DNA of 64,000 nt from Ctena decussata (taxonomy: Eukaryota; Mollusca; Bivalvia; Lucinida; Lucinidae): positions 93,692,638-93,756,637 of the forward strand of contig OZ022503.1 of the NCBI GenBank assembly GCA_963989385.1, written 5' to 3'. This document shows positions 23,800-35,554 of this stretch, in pieces (position 1 is the stretch's first letter; the number at the start of each line of letters is the position of its first letter). The translations under genes and the position numbers were made by a program. The notes under the pieces are model-generated. The model had not been told where the DNA came from. It saw only the letters and a list, made by a program, of their open reading frames with translations, and made no database searches.

Positions 23800-26700
23800 C
23801 TCTAGGAGCCAAAATCGCCTATCTTGCCAAAATAAGGGTCGGAGGTGGCACCCTCTGCTATACTTAGTTTGAATGTATTTTTGAATAGTCTGAACCTTCA
23901 GACACTAAGTTTGATTGTTCTGCTCGTCAAATTTTATTGTCAAAATAGTCAAATTAAGCGATGGATGTGACTACCTATAGTGGAGCAAATATGATTCCAT
24001 AAGTGGCCTAGAAAAGACAGATAGTGGTCTATCGGGTGTAATATTTGTTTTTATATATTAAAATGATTGTTTTGATCTGTAGTGATCAGGAACAGCGTTT
24101 GCAACCTTTACAAAACTTGCATAACTCTGTAATGGGCAGTTGTTTACGTTACCCTATTAAATTTTAATCATATAAAATAAGAATCGATGAGAAATATGCT
24201 GTAATGATTTAACTGTATCAAATCTCAATATTTTCTTTAAGAATAGTTAATATGCTATAAATTAAGCTGCACAGAAAACAGTTAAGAACATCGGGGCTGT
24301 TATTTTTGTAATAACAACTTATGTTCCCCTTTAAAACTTAAAACGCAATTGTTTGATAAAACATAGCTAATAAGCTATTTTAAACAGAAACATCGACCTG
24401 TTTCCTTCAGATCATACTAAACATGATTCAACACAATAGTTTAAATAAGTTTTAAACATACAATACATTTCTTTAGCAAAGTAACGTACTTAACAGATTA
24501 ACATGTTTGCAAAAAAAGACTGTCATTCCTCCAGGAATACACTCATTTGGAACTTTGGAACTTTGTCTGTAAAATAAATTAACAAAGTTAAGCTAATTAT
24601 ATTCATTATTCATCCAAAAAAATTAATTTTCTGCATAGTTTAGTCGCCTACTCAGACAGCAAACAATGTTGTTTACATGACAAGAAAAACTGAAATTGTC
24701 CCAAAAATTAAAGAAAGCTCTCGTTAATTAATCTGCACATGGAAAAGTACTAAATTTATTTATATTAATTAATATCTTAATGATTTTTAAGGATTACACA
24801 ATACAAACTAAGTTTTGATGAATTACAGTTTTGTACTCAGAAAGGTAACGTTTGTAACTTTTATTTAAAAATATTCCTTGAGATTAGATGTTGCAAATGC
24901 AAAATATGCCAAGGCCATACTAGGTTGAGTTATTGTTTACATGAATGTGAAACCGTTTAAATTTATCAGCGATATTTCAAAGGCGGTTTATCCATTGTGG
25001 TGTATTGATGTTAAAGTTTGCGCTGTCCACTGTTCTGTTGTCTTTAAAACATTGGTTTATTTTGTCTGTAATTCGCCATTATCCTGTAGAAAATAGACGT
25101 TTGTGTGTGCCTTGTTATGTTGGTAAAATGCTAACTTTGAGGTCATCTGCATGGAATGGACTGCATGTTTATTTTGCTACTTGCTAGTATTATTTGAGTC
25201 CTTGTCTTTTTACTTTATGTTATTACTTCTAGTTTGGTATCATGGGAGGGTTGTGCCACCGATTGAATCCATTCCTGATCGCTGCCAGTTTACACTACTT
25301 TATCTGTTTTGAGCTTTTCTTTTAAAAGCAATATTAAAACCATGGTTTAAAATATTTTGGGCGTTTAGCATAAATTTAAACCAAAATAACGTATATAACA
25401 CTTTAAAAAGTGTTATTTTTACTCCACTGCTAGTGTAAAGTGCCATATGGCTACGGCAAAATGCTTCCCTGTACTTTATTTAATTGAAAGATATGTGTTT
25501 CTTTGTCGTTAGGTATCATTTGGGCTCATTCGGAGTCAATTTGAAAAAAAAAATCAGCCAAAGCTGGTGCTAGGGGGCATTGGCAGTGTAATGATATTTT
25601 ATTGCCAGACACCGAGGTTGGTGTCTTTGTTTTCTGTGATGCGGTTTTTACTCCCAGAGAATCTTCAATCACAATTTAGTTAGGCTCCTATCATTTCAAG
25701 AATTTTAGGTAAATGGATACAATCTTACGTGAAATAACTGCCAAGTTTACCTTTCCTTCCCTCCTTAATGGGAGTAAACTCTTAAAAGAAAGAATTTGCC
25801 TTTGTAGGAGAAAAGAGTTTCTGTTAAAAGTAAATCTTTAAAGGTTAAACCAGCCACAGAAGAAAATAGGAGGTCGAATATCTTGTTTCCGTTCTAACTA
25901 ATTGCAGTAAAACATTGAGGTGTGTCCATTAACATTAATACAGTATTATTTCCATGACATGTTTGAAGATCATCTGGAAGTAAGGACATAGCAGATTACC
26001 GGCAAGAGCAGACGATACTGTCTAGGCACGACTGATATGATTATGACATTATCAAAATGATATTAATCAATCGAATCAATGCTAATTTACTTAGTTTGTC
26101 TCATTTGTTTGATAGTAAAAAAGGTAACGCATACAACATTTAAATGTAAACAAGTTGTGAGATTTAATATTGTGGTTTTTTAATGATACCGTTAAAGAAT
26201 GTTTGAAATTCAATAAGGTGAAGCATTGACGGTTCCTCAGTTTTCCGAAAGAACCCTTTGATTGTTAAGAAGTTGGCTTGTGTACGGCCATCTAGCAATA
26301 TGGTCATCTGAATATAGCTGCCCATTTTGCTTTCTGTTTTGTTTTGTAATATAAGATAGGTAAACATATATGTTCTGGCTATGTTCAGTTGTAGTTGCTG
26401 AATGACAACCTGTTTGGGAAAGAACTGTTAATTCAGTTTACCCTGCATGTATTTCGTGAAGTTTTGTCAATTTGTGTGTGTGCTTCTTTCCCGTTTGGTT
26501 TAGGGGCGGATGGGGATCTGATTGTTTTTACTTTTCATATTAATGCTCGTGTTACCAGTGCAAAAAATAACCGTTTTCAAGCAAAACACCTTAAACAGGC
26601 ATAATACCAATGCAAGTTAGACACTTATTAGAAATTTTGTGTGTATTTATGCTACTATCACACGTTTTGTTGTAATAATGGCAATTTGAAGCAATGAAAT

Positions 26701-28612
26701 TGGTAAATCAAATATTTAAATCTCTTCAGAGATTTATGGTTATACTGCTGTTATGTTAACATTCGGAAGCCCAATGTTTTGCTTTCAACATTTGATGATT
26801 ACTTTAGGATGGGCTACTTTCTGATAAAAGCTAATCAAACATAAATATAAACACTTCTTAACAGTCAAAGGGTAATCTGATAACTCTTTTATTGTTTAAT
26901 GTTGTATACGTTACCTTTTTTGACTTCCAAACTAGGAGCTTAAGGAAGTGTTTTTTTCATTGAATTGATTTAAAAGTCATGTTTATAATTAACTGAAGAT
27001 AATGACAATATGTCATAATCATTATTACCCATGGCTGGAAATGTCATCTGCACTTTTAAGAACAGAATCAATGAAACCAAATCTGTTTTCTTTTTCTTGC
27101 AGGTGGTTTTTGCTTTTGAATTATCTCCAAGCATGACACTGAAACAATACTGTGTAAATGTGAATGGGCACATCTCTATCTTTTATTGCCATTTGTTTGA
27201 TGGATGACAACGTTTTTGACATCCTGTTTGCTTCCCTAGATATGAAACCCTTCCAAAAATGGTCAACTCTTAATCCCCCTCGCCCCATCCCTCTACCCCT
27301 CCCCGCATTAAGAAAGGAGGCTAAAATGAAAAAATGGCAGTGTTATATTGCGCCACAATTTATCAGTTCTCTTTTAGGTCTGGCGGAATGATAAAAGCTT
27401 AACTAAATTCCAAAGAAACGTTCTCTGGAAGCAAGTTACGCATCAGAGAAAACACTACATTAATCTCGATTTTAACTGAGCGTGTATTCAGTAATGTAAT
27501 GTTACTACACTGCCAATGCCTCCAAGCAATAGCTTGAGCTAAGGTCTTTTTTTCAAACTGATTCAGAATGAGCCCAAATGATCATAAACATGATTTTCAT
27601 CATGATGAAATAAGAGAGAGCTTTTCACTCTAGCCATGCGTCACTTTACGCTTGTGGAAGTAAAGTAAAATAACTTTTACTTTTCAACCTGTTATATACG
27701 TTACTTTGGTGAAAATACACGTGATAAGGCAATAAATCTGTGATTTATCATAAAGTTTTTATGGGAAAAGATCAAAACAGATAAAATAGTGTAAAAGGCA
27801 ACATTTAGGAATTGATTCTCTGTGCAACAACCAACCCACGACATCAAACTGGAAATAGCACCATAAAGTAAAGGACTAAGACAAGTAGTAAGACGATACT
27901 TTGGGGTAGTAAAATAGAAGACTTGCAGCCCGAAGTCTGTTTTGATTTATTATCATCTGAATACCTGCAGACCACAGTTAAGTATTATTAGGACAAAGAG
28001 TAGGTGTTTGACCTAAAATTGTGTTTGTTTACACGTTTCATTATTTCTTTGGACATTTTTTTTTTTGCTTGGGTAGTATGAATCACTGTATATATACACA
28101 ATACCATGCCAATCAGATTTGAGTGCCGAACATATTTTGTTTGTGTTTTTGGACATTTAAATCTACCTAACCACTATTATATTTAATAGACACGGTTATT
28201 GAGGGTTATCTCATTGAACAATTTAGCCTACCTGTTTCTCAAGTGGGTGGGGTAAATTCATATAGAAAAATGCTCAAAAAAGAAAGCAGAAAATCGTTTT
28301 GACGCATTATGGCTCTAATAAGTAACATCTGTATCGAAACGATATCCCTAGAGTGGAAAAAGAATGGCATTGCTTCAGAACATGACTTCCACTGAAGTGT
28401 AACAATGCAACAATACATACCTTAATGGTGTTGTTTTCTGCCTTAGGGTACCAAGGAACACATGTGAAAAAAAAGCATCATGACAATAAAATTTTGAGAG
28501 CAGAACAATCAAAACTCCTTTCTGAAGGTTATAGCTAGAAGAAAACGTAGTCAAACCAAGGATAGCAGAGGGTGCCACCTCTTTCAATTTTTAGCTGACA
28601 TGGCTCCTAGAG
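23800..28612. repeat. 4.8-kb diverged foldback element
   Basis: Termini CTCTAGGAGCC and GGCTCCTAGAG are inverse and both bordered by TA (23798-23799 and 28613-28614). Homology continues inward as GGTGGCACCCTCTGCTAT, ACCTTCAGA, TTTGATTGTTCTGCTC and AAATTTTATTGTCA. A second inverted pair is about 25.25-25.70 with 27.36-27.85 kb (ATCATTTGGGCTCATTC, GGCATTGGCAGTGTA, AACGTATATAAC). A third is about 26.11-26.28 with 26.86-26.93 kb (AACCCTTTGATTGTTAAGAA). Thus nearly the whole 4.8 kb folds on a centre near 26.5 kb, with the left arm longer. No transposase frame is visible. Confidence 0.8.
26395..26550 (+). repeat. Family A fragment at foldback centre
   Basis: Contains CTGTTTGGGAAAGAACTG, CAGTTTACCCTGC, TGTGTGTGTGCTTCTTTCCC, GGGGCGGATGGGGATCTGAT and TTTTTACTTT. 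These follow the order of the 3' half of the 52.68-53.17 kb copy. It lies in the unpaired centre of the 4.8-kb foldback. Confidence 0.55.
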
Positions 28613-29050
28613 TAGCAATACAGCAATACAAGCTCGCAAAGATTATCTTTACATAAAATAATACATGAATGTGCTTCACTGGTGGAGCGTTCTGAGCTGT
28701 GCTTTTGACTCTTTTCAATAATTAATGACACAGACATAGTATAATTTATGCGTTACACTGGAATGGATGAAATGTCGTATACAATCTTCTTTCCGTCTAA
28801 TGTCGCAACAGTGTCATCTAAAATATCATCTATAGTCATGAGAAATGAGACAGAGCCATAAATCTCGAAGTTTTAAAAGCAAAACCTATTAGTAAAATAT
28901 TTAAATTATATTCATTCAATGTTTTCCCTGAGAACGCACCAATAAGTTATCATTATGCGTTCCAGGATCTTTATTATTCTTTGTTTCATATGATATATTC
29001 GATATCTAAGGGTCGCAGAAACTGAGACAGAATTCCGTTTTTGTAATAAT

Positions 29051-29286
29051 TGATCTGCGAGACGACAAAACCAACAAGATGGCATATGTGCCCAGCGAAG
29101 ACTCAGGTCGGCCTGGGCATCCGCCCAGTCTGGTCATAGTGTTTGCTGCGCATTTAAAGGATAGCTAAGTCTAGGCAACTTCCATGCCGATAGCGAAAAC
29201 TCTGATCAGACTGGGCGGAGGCCAGGTTGATCTGAGTGTTCGCTTGGCGAACGTGCGACTATGTTAGTTTTGTCGTTTCGCAGCTG
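29051..29286. mobile_element. Foldback MITE family D, diverged copy
   Basis: TGATCTGCGAGACGACAAAA at the left and TTTTGTCGTTTCGCAGCT at the right, with interior CTGGGCATCCGCCCAGTCTG. It is more diverged than the copies at 14.7 and 16.4 kb. Confidence 0.8.
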
Positions 29287-29439
29287 AATTATAACTTCAT
29301 ATTCGTATAGACAAAAAAGATGTAGTTTTTTTTATTTTTATGTCTCAATTAATTGATTTACTTCGGTACATTGACCTAAAGTGAACGGATACACATTCAA
29401 AGGAAGCTTCCCCGAGTTTTCTATTTTGCCTTCAATTTC

Positions 29440-29565
29440 AACCTGAGTTCTGGGAGTAAAGAATTTGCTCACAGAGGAGCAATTTCTTGAAGGAAAATAT
29501 TTGCGCATAGAGGAGCAAATTCTTTTCTTTAAGGGTATTCTTTTTTCTGGAAGAGTGTCGTTAGC
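29440..29565 (+). repeat. Family C fragment
   Basis: Two consecutive words, AGAATTTGCTCACAGAGGAG and ATTTGCGCATAGAGGAGC, match the core of the 8.2-9.5 kb repeats. A further piece with AAAATGGCAGAGTTG follows at about 29,990-30,115. Confidence 0.45.
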
Positions 29566-29716
29566 CAGGGAAGCAAACTGACAATCAAAAAACTTGTTTA
29601 TCCTTGTAAAAATGCAGAAAAAATAGCTTTACCCACAGGCTATACAAAGTTTTCATCCTACCAGGCGGATGGGACAATCAGTGTTACAACTCAACATTTT
29701 ATGCCATCTTTTCACA

Positions 29717-29925
29717 GGCGAACAGGAGTCCCGGTAGCTCTTTAGGTTTAGCGTTTGCCTGTGACCTGCTGATCTACCGGTCCCGGGATAGAATCTCGCT
29801 GGCGGCGGAAATCATTCCAAAATTTCAGTGGGTTCCATTGCACCCAGTCTTTCATTGATATCTTCCCAAAATCCTGATTCGACTGAAATAAAGGACGTTA
29901 AATCGCCAGTCAGCCATCACAGGCG
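29717..29925 (+). mobile_element. tRNA-derived SINE
   Basis: CCGGTAGCTCTTTAGGTTTA resembles a D arm/A box and GGTCCCGGGATAGAATCTC lies in the B-box position about 40 bases later. The tail GAAATAAAGGACGTTAAATC resembles the ACGTTAAA tails of mollusc SINEs. The body shows no open frame. Confidence 0.55.
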
Positions 29926-30162
29926 AACAACTTTTATGACTTCCTATTTGTTTATATAAAGGTGCATATCCAAAAATGGGGTATACTTCTAAAGGAAAGA
30001 ATTAGCATATGTGGAATGAAATTCTTTTCCTTCTTCAGAAGTAGACTCCCCACTGATTAGAGAGGCAAAAATAAAAATGGCAGAGTTGCTTCTACAGAAA
30101 ATGTGACATTCACTTCAATTAAATTATGGTGTAATGGGAGAACCTTGCACCGGGTTTTTATA

Positions 30163-30388
30163 TGAGCCGCGACGCGGGAAAACCAACAAAGTGGCATGTG
30201 CGCCGAACGCAGACTCAGGTCAACCTGGGCATCCGCCCAGTCTGATCAAGTCTTCGATGCGCGCTTAAAGGGTAGGAAGGGTAGGTAAGAGTGTAAGCTA
30301 GCTCCGTGCGCACAGCGAAGACTCTGATCAGACTGGGCAGATGCTTGGCGCACATGCCACTTTGTTGGTTTTCGCGTACTGCGGCTCA
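30163..30388. mobile_element. Foldback MITE family D, copy near 30.2 kb
   Basis: TGAGCCGCGACGCGGGAAAA at the left and TTTTCGCGTACTGCGGCTCA at the right. The interior has CTGGGCATCCGCCCAGTCTG. Flanks read TTATA and ATATA, suggesting an AT-rich target. Confidence 0.85.
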
Positions 30389-30569
30389 ATATAGGGTAAT
30401 TAAGGTACGTTATTTCCGTATGCTATAACGCCCCAAGAGATGCATAACGGCATTACCATAAGAAACTTAGTTAAGAAAGGCTGCAACCTGTCTGCATCGC
30501 AGACGATTTAAATTGTATGTGATAATGCTGTTTCATAGAAAGTTGTGCTGGCAGCAACTGCGGGATGGG

Positions 30570-30690
30570 GTTGCTTGAGAATTCTACCTTTACATTCATC
30601 CTGTCTTGGGGAGACAATGCGATATGGACTGAAACAGTGTGTCAGAGGGTCGTTAAACACAAAACGACCAGCCAAGAAAATCAGGTCTGT
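30570..30690 (-). repeat. Family B fragment
   Basis: On the minus strand: GGTCGTTTTGTGTTTAACGA, CCATATCGCATTGTCTCCC, and later CCCCATCCCGCAGTTGC. The order follows the 59.63-kb copy. Diverged. Confidence 0.5.
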
Positions 30691-31126
30691 CAACATAAAA
30701 AAATACCGAAATGTTACGACGTTAGTGACGTGACTTAAATCGCCGAAGTAACAGTGACATTGTTAGTGCACGCGCCGACAGACCGCCTTAGTCTCCTGTA
30801 GGCAATTTTTCATAGCAAATTACTTGAGATCTGATTATAAAAATGAAATTTTACGCCATTTTCAAGTTGCAAATTACATTTACAACCAATATCATACCCA
30901 GTTAGCACACAGAAGTAAAAAGTATGTAAAGACCAGGAAACCGGCATATTTGACGCAAAACGGCTAGCAAAAAAGTTGTGTCTCTGTTGGGATGGCTGAG
31001 GCATTGGAATAAACTGAATTATCGCACTAATAAAGCATGGAAGAAACAGAAAATTTAACTATTTCAGTGTAAGATCCATTTTTATTTCCCTCATGAACAT
31101 CAAAAGCCGTAATTTTTACTCATGGC

Positions 31127-31441
31127 TGTCGCAAACAGCGATACTTTTACGGTTGATGTGACGGAGATCTACCGACGGGGATCTGCCGACGGAGAGATAC
31201 TGACGGGCCGACGGAGATGTTCCGACGGGTATGCCTGTGCTACTGATGTTTCACGTGCAGGAAAACTTCGCACATGGCTGATACCTGTATATAAATACAT
31301 TGAAATTTTGAATATTGATTATTTTAAAATAAGAAAGAATAGATTGTTAAAATGATTAATGTTGTGTTTGATTTTAATTTATTTTTTTTCAAAATCTTGT
31401 AGTAGAGAAATAAAAAAGGATTAAAACGGATCTCCGCTACA
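31127..31441 (+). repeat. 5' LTR of BEL/Pao element
   Basis: Begins TGTCGCAAACAGCGATAC and ends GGATCTCCGCTACA. It is 315 bases versus 299 for the 3' copy, the difference being mainly an extra GATCTGCCGACGGG-like unit near 31,165. TATATAAATA at about 31,290 is a plausible TATA box and AATAAAAAAGG near 31,410 a plausible polyadenylation signal. Confidence 0.9.
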
Positions 31442-31444
31442 CTT

Positions 31445-31462
31445 TGGTGCCAGAACCCGAGA
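31445..31462 (+). promoter_or_regulatory. Primer binding site
   Basis: TGGTGCCAGAACCCGAGA begins three bases after the LTR terminal CA. It starts with TGG, complementary to the CCA end of a tRNA, the standard position and form of a retrotransposon primer site. I did not assign the tRNA. Confidence 0.75.
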
Positions 31463-31471
31463 AACAACAAG

Positions 31472-31483
31472 TTCAAAGTAAGT
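31472..31483 (+). promoter_or_regulatory. Predicted splice donor in BEL leader
   Basis: TTCAAA|GTAAGT matches the donor consensus fully from +1 to +6, at 31477/31478. It lies 15 bases after the primer site and before the gag ATG at 31,517, where retroviruses place their major donor. It would pair with the acceptor at 37,320. Confidence 0.6.
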
Positions 31484-31516
31484 GCAAATTTGTTTTTCTT
31501 CTTTGCCACTTGAAAG

Positions 31517-32571
31517 ATGACTACAAATTCCTTAAATAGAACCTTTCTGAAAGGTATACGGACAAGGTTTAGAAATTACCTTGAAACAGAAATTGAAAAG
31601 GGCACCGGCATATTAAGAGCCGATCCTCAGGAGATTGATATTGATATTGCCATGAATGAAAAGTGTATAGAGAAAATTGAATGCTACAGTGAAAAGTAGG
31701 AAATTCATATGGAAAAATTATCTAGTGTTCTGGAAGAAAATGAATCTGAGTTTCTTGATTCTGTTCTGTGTCAAGACAGTCAAATCTGCGCAGACGCTAT
31801 GGAATATCGCGTAGATCTGAAACAACTAAAAGCAAAACTAATTGAATCACAGGAAACTGCAACTGATGTTAGTAAAATTGAAGAGAAATCAGATGCTGAA
31901 AAGCTTACTGATGCGCAAAGTATTATATTAAGTCAATTGAAGCAACAACAGGAATTTATAGAGCAACAGCAGTATAAAATGAAAGAACAAGAAAAGAAAA
32001 AGGAAAAAGCTAGCTCTATGAAATTACCGAAACTAGATATAGTTTCATACAGTGGTGATAGTTCAGATGGAATGAGTTCTGGGAATCCTTTGAGTGCACT
32101 GTTCACAAAAACACTTATTTGTCAAATATAGAGAAATTCAGTTATCTGCGAAGTAAGTTGTCTGGAGAAGCTGCACGTGCTGTGTCTGGTTTAGCTTTGT
32201 CTAATGAAAATTATGATATTGCTATATCTGTATTAAGAGAAATATTTGGCAATAATCAGGAGGTCATTGGCCTGCATTACAATGAGGTGATCAATCTACA
32301 ATCTGCAATCTGCCGGTAATACTATACAAAGTTTAAAACTCTTGATGGATAAAGTACAAAGACATCTGCGCAGTCTTGAGATATGTTTGTCTCAATGGTG
32401 AAGGAAAAAATGCCACAGGAAGTGCTCCTTCAGCTTGAGATAATGAACGGAGCATACAATAAATGGGGCACAATGAAACTAATAGAGAAATTGCGTGGTT
32501 ATATTTTTGCACGTGAAAAGAGTGAAAAAGTCAAGCCCGAAGGAGTCAACCCCGACGGAGTCAAGTGCTAG
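31517..32571 (+). pseudogene. gag: BEL/Pao gag (capsid region), broken
   Basis: The reading starts at ATG 31,517 (MTTNSLNRTFLKGIRTRFRN), stops at 31,699, and resumes at 31,709 with a Glu/Lys/Gln-rich helical region. It continues into KLPKLDIVSYSGD, the usual entry to the BEL capsid domain, shifts frame near 32,125 to EKFSYLRSKLSGEAARAVSG, and ends in VLLQLEIMNGAYNKWG after a further break. The KL-x-G-EA and RLPKL-like motifs are those of the DUF1759/gag region of Pao elements. Normally one polyprotein with pol; here interrupted at least three times. Confidence 0.8.
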
Positions 32572-32794
32572 AACATTCGGTCTTAAAAACAAACCGACAT
32601 ATAACCATGATCGAAATCGTGGTAACAAAAAAACTGATTTTCAGGTAAAGGGTAAATAATGGGAAGCGCCTCACGTTTCTTCAGCAGAGGCGCTTGTGAC
32701 AAGTGCAAAGCAGATTGCAATGAAAAATTATTTCGACAAGTGTCGCTATTGTGGGAAAAAACACAGGAGCGACAAATGCCCGACCTGTTGAACT

Positions 32795-33835
32795 GTGAAG
32801 GAAAGAAAACAGCAACTAAAAAAAAGCTGTTTTAAGTGCCTGAAAACAGGCCACCTTGCCAAGAACAAAGTCTGTGCTCACTGTGGAGAGGCTAATGCTC
32901 ACCATAGGAGCTTATGTCTAAAGAAATTCAAACAATCACACAGCGTCATTCCATCACCAGAGGTAAATGTTTTGACGGAGCAAAACAACAGTGTGAATGA
33001 AAATGCTCTAATGCAGATGGCAAAGACAGAGATAGGAAACACAGAAAATGATAAAAGTGAGATTGTACGGCTCTTACTTGATTCAGGTTCTCAAAGAACG
33101 TACATCACTGAAAACCTGACGGAAAAATTAAAACTGAAGAAAACTGGTAAGCAAGAAATCAAACTTGTCACTTTTGGGACTGACACTCCGAAAGTGATAA
33201 AGACAGCATCTACGGAGATAAGCCTCAAGCTTAATAATGGGAAATATTTGAATTTCAGTGCAAACATTGTGCCTAAAATAACTGGAACAATTGAAAGGAA
33301 ATCAATAAGGTTGTCAATGGAAAACCTTGAACATCTTGTGAAGAGTGTTGGGTTAACAGATAGCATCCCATTAGAAAATGAATCCTCTACTATTGAATTA
33401 TTGATAGGAAACGATTTCCACCTCGATTTGGTAATGTCACAAAGGATCGAAATACACCCTGGTTTGTACCTCCTTGGATCGAAACTTGGTTGGATCCTCA
33501 CAGGTCGTATAAATGAGGGTGCCTTTGACACTTGTGAGTCTAGTTTACTTATTCTGACATATGGTAACAACTTCTCAAAGACAGCAGTATTCGCTAATGT
33601 TGATAAGGTTCTTCCAACAAAGCCAGATCTAGAAGATTTTTTAAATGTGGAAGGGATAGGAATCACGGACAGTCCTACATCTTCTGATGATGAACGGGCT
33701 TTACAGCAATTCAACGACACATTAAAGTATGAGGAGGTACCAAGTGACTTGGCCTTGGAAAGAGACAAACCAAGAACTACCCATGAATCGAGAGCTGGCA
33801 GTTGGTCGACTAAAATCCTTTGTGTCGAAGCTTAA
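32795..33835 (+). pseudogene. BEL/Pao nucleocapsid knuckles and protease
   Basis: An open frame of 346 codons. Residues about 12-50 carry paired cysteine knuckles (CFKCLKTGHLAKNK, then CAHCGEANAHHRSLC). About residues 93-110 hold the aspartic protease active site LLLDSGSQRTYI. LLIGNDFHLDLV and GWILTGRI follow, both characteristic of the Pao protease-to-RT linker. It overlaps the RT frame from 33,729 by a frameshift. An upstream in-frame stop near 32,790 separates it from gag. The LDSG active site is intact. Open length alone should not be read as function, as its neighbours are broken. Confidence 0.85.
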
Positions 33836-35110
33836 GAATAAACCCGAACTGTTACAGATGTACAATTTCGTCTTGATAGATCAGCTGAAAAAGGGGGTTA
33901 TAGAGAAATTAGAAGACACAGGTGGTAGAACAGTAAAATACTATTTCCCACATCATGCTGTATTCAATCCAACCAAGTCAACAACAAAGCTTCGTATAGT
34001 TTACGATCCTTCTGCAAAAACGAAGACTGATAATAAAAGCCTGAATGAGTGTCCATACAGGGGACCTGTACTGCTACGAAAGCTATGTGGTAGTCTAATG
34101 AGATTTAGACTTATAGGACAGCAATGGTAATAGATATAGAGAAAGCTTTCTTACAGATTGGCTTACAGCCAAGCCAACGTGATGTCACCAGATTCCTTTG
34201 GCTGAAAGATGTAGACTCTCCGAAAGTGGATCGTGAACCATACATGAGTATCGCTTCTGTCGTGTGCCCTTCGGAGATGTTTCAAGTCATTTTCTCCTTA
34301 GAGCTACGCTTGAAACTCATCTTTGTTTACACAATTTAGAGCTTGCTATCAAGCTAAAAGATCACATCTATGTCGATAATGTAGTGTCAGGTACGGACAC
34401 AGTGGGAGATGCGCTAACCTTTTACATCGGAGCAAAATCTATTTTCTCTGACGCTTCAATGAATCTTCATCAAACAATCAAACAGTGATGAAGTGAGAAT
34501 GTTTATACCATTAGCAGATAAGTCAGAGAATGAAGCTATGAAAGTGCTAGGACATATTTGTACCATCGTAAACGGCAGTCTATCTTTAAAATCAATTAAT
34601 GTTCCAACAGAGACACAAATTCTAACAAAACGCACTGTGTTAAACACAGTTGCTTCAGTGTTTGATCCTCAAGGGTTGTTTTCACCAGTGATACTTCGTG
34701 GTAAGGTACTACTTCAGACCTTGTGACACACAGGTCTCAATTGGGATGATAAGATATCTCATGAAGATTCAGTTCAGCGGTTAAATATTCAATCGGACAT
34801 AGAGAAGATATCAGAATATCAAGTGCCTAGATGTTTTAAGACGAAAAAGGTTGGTGACATGAAATACATGCTTTTGTGTTTCTGTGATGCCTCAACAAGT
34901 GCATATGCTGCTTTAGTGTATCTAAATCAGACAAATGGATATGAGTCAAAGGTGGATCTACTGTTTACTTAAACTAAACTTACACCAGCAAAAGGAATGA
35001 CTGTTCCTAGAGCAGAGTTGATGCACTCATTGGTGTAAGATGCTTAGAATTTGTGAGGGAGCAGATAAAACTTTCTATAGAAAACGTGTGTTTGTGGACA
35101 GACTCACAGT
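33729..35110 (+). pseudogene. pol: BEL/Pao reverse transcriptase and RNase H, broken
   Basis: Pieces in at least three frames: KLRIVYDPSAKTK and NECPYRGPVLL (33,985-34,075), a stop at 34,130, then IDIEKAFLQIGLQP with the first catalytic Asp (34,124-34,170), a garbled palm segment, and HIYVDNVVSGTD (34,363-34,400). The active-site box, usually YVDD in Pao elements, reads YVDN here, so a catalytic Asp is lost. RNase H follows with CFCDASTSAYAALVYL (about 34,880) and WTDSQCVL (about 35,095), with stops between. Clearly inactive. Confidence 0.85.
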
Positions 35111-35550
35111 GTGTTTTAAAATGAATTTCAAATGATAAATTTTAACAGTGTTTGTGAAAGATAGGATATGAGAAATAAAGTCATACAATGGCATAACCTA
35201 TCACTGTTTTTACAAAAGGGAATCCTGCAGACATTGCCACCCGAGGCTGTTCTTTACAGAATCTGAGCAACGATGAACTGTGGTGGCATGGACCCAAGTG
35301 GCTGGTGAAAGAAAGAGGGGAATGACCTGAATTAGAATTAAGGCCAAACAAGCAAACAGACTCTGATTATGAATCGGAGGTAAGGAAAACCAAACAAACG
35401 AAAGAAACAAGTTTATTTTTATCATCAGGAAGTACAAAAGAAGCTATTCCCAGTGTAAGTGCTCCATTTGAAATAGACTATATGAAATACTCTTCTGTGA
35501 CAAAGTTATTAAGAGTTACCGCATACGTTCATAAGAAAACTGAAGAAAAA
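35110..35550 (+). pseudogene. BEL/Pao RNase H-integrase linker, decayed
   Basis: Recognisable shreds in this stretch are ATRGCSLQNL (about 35,240) and LWWHGPKWL (about 35,280). The latter corresponds to the common W-W-x-GP-x-WL motif of Pao elements between RNase H and integrase. The rest is frame-broken. Confidence 0.65.
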
Positions 35551-35554
35551 TCTC

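Noticed and set aside
31122..31355. 77-codon frame in the 5' LTR as a separate gene
   Set aside because: It is the 5' LTR copy of the sequence that encodes the C-terminal tail of the zinc-finger ORF in the 3' LTR; no evidence that it is translated on its own.
33091..33768. 225-codon open frame on the minus strand
   Set aside because: It is the antisense of the BEL protease region, has no domain of its own, and follows the codon structure of the plus-strand ORF.
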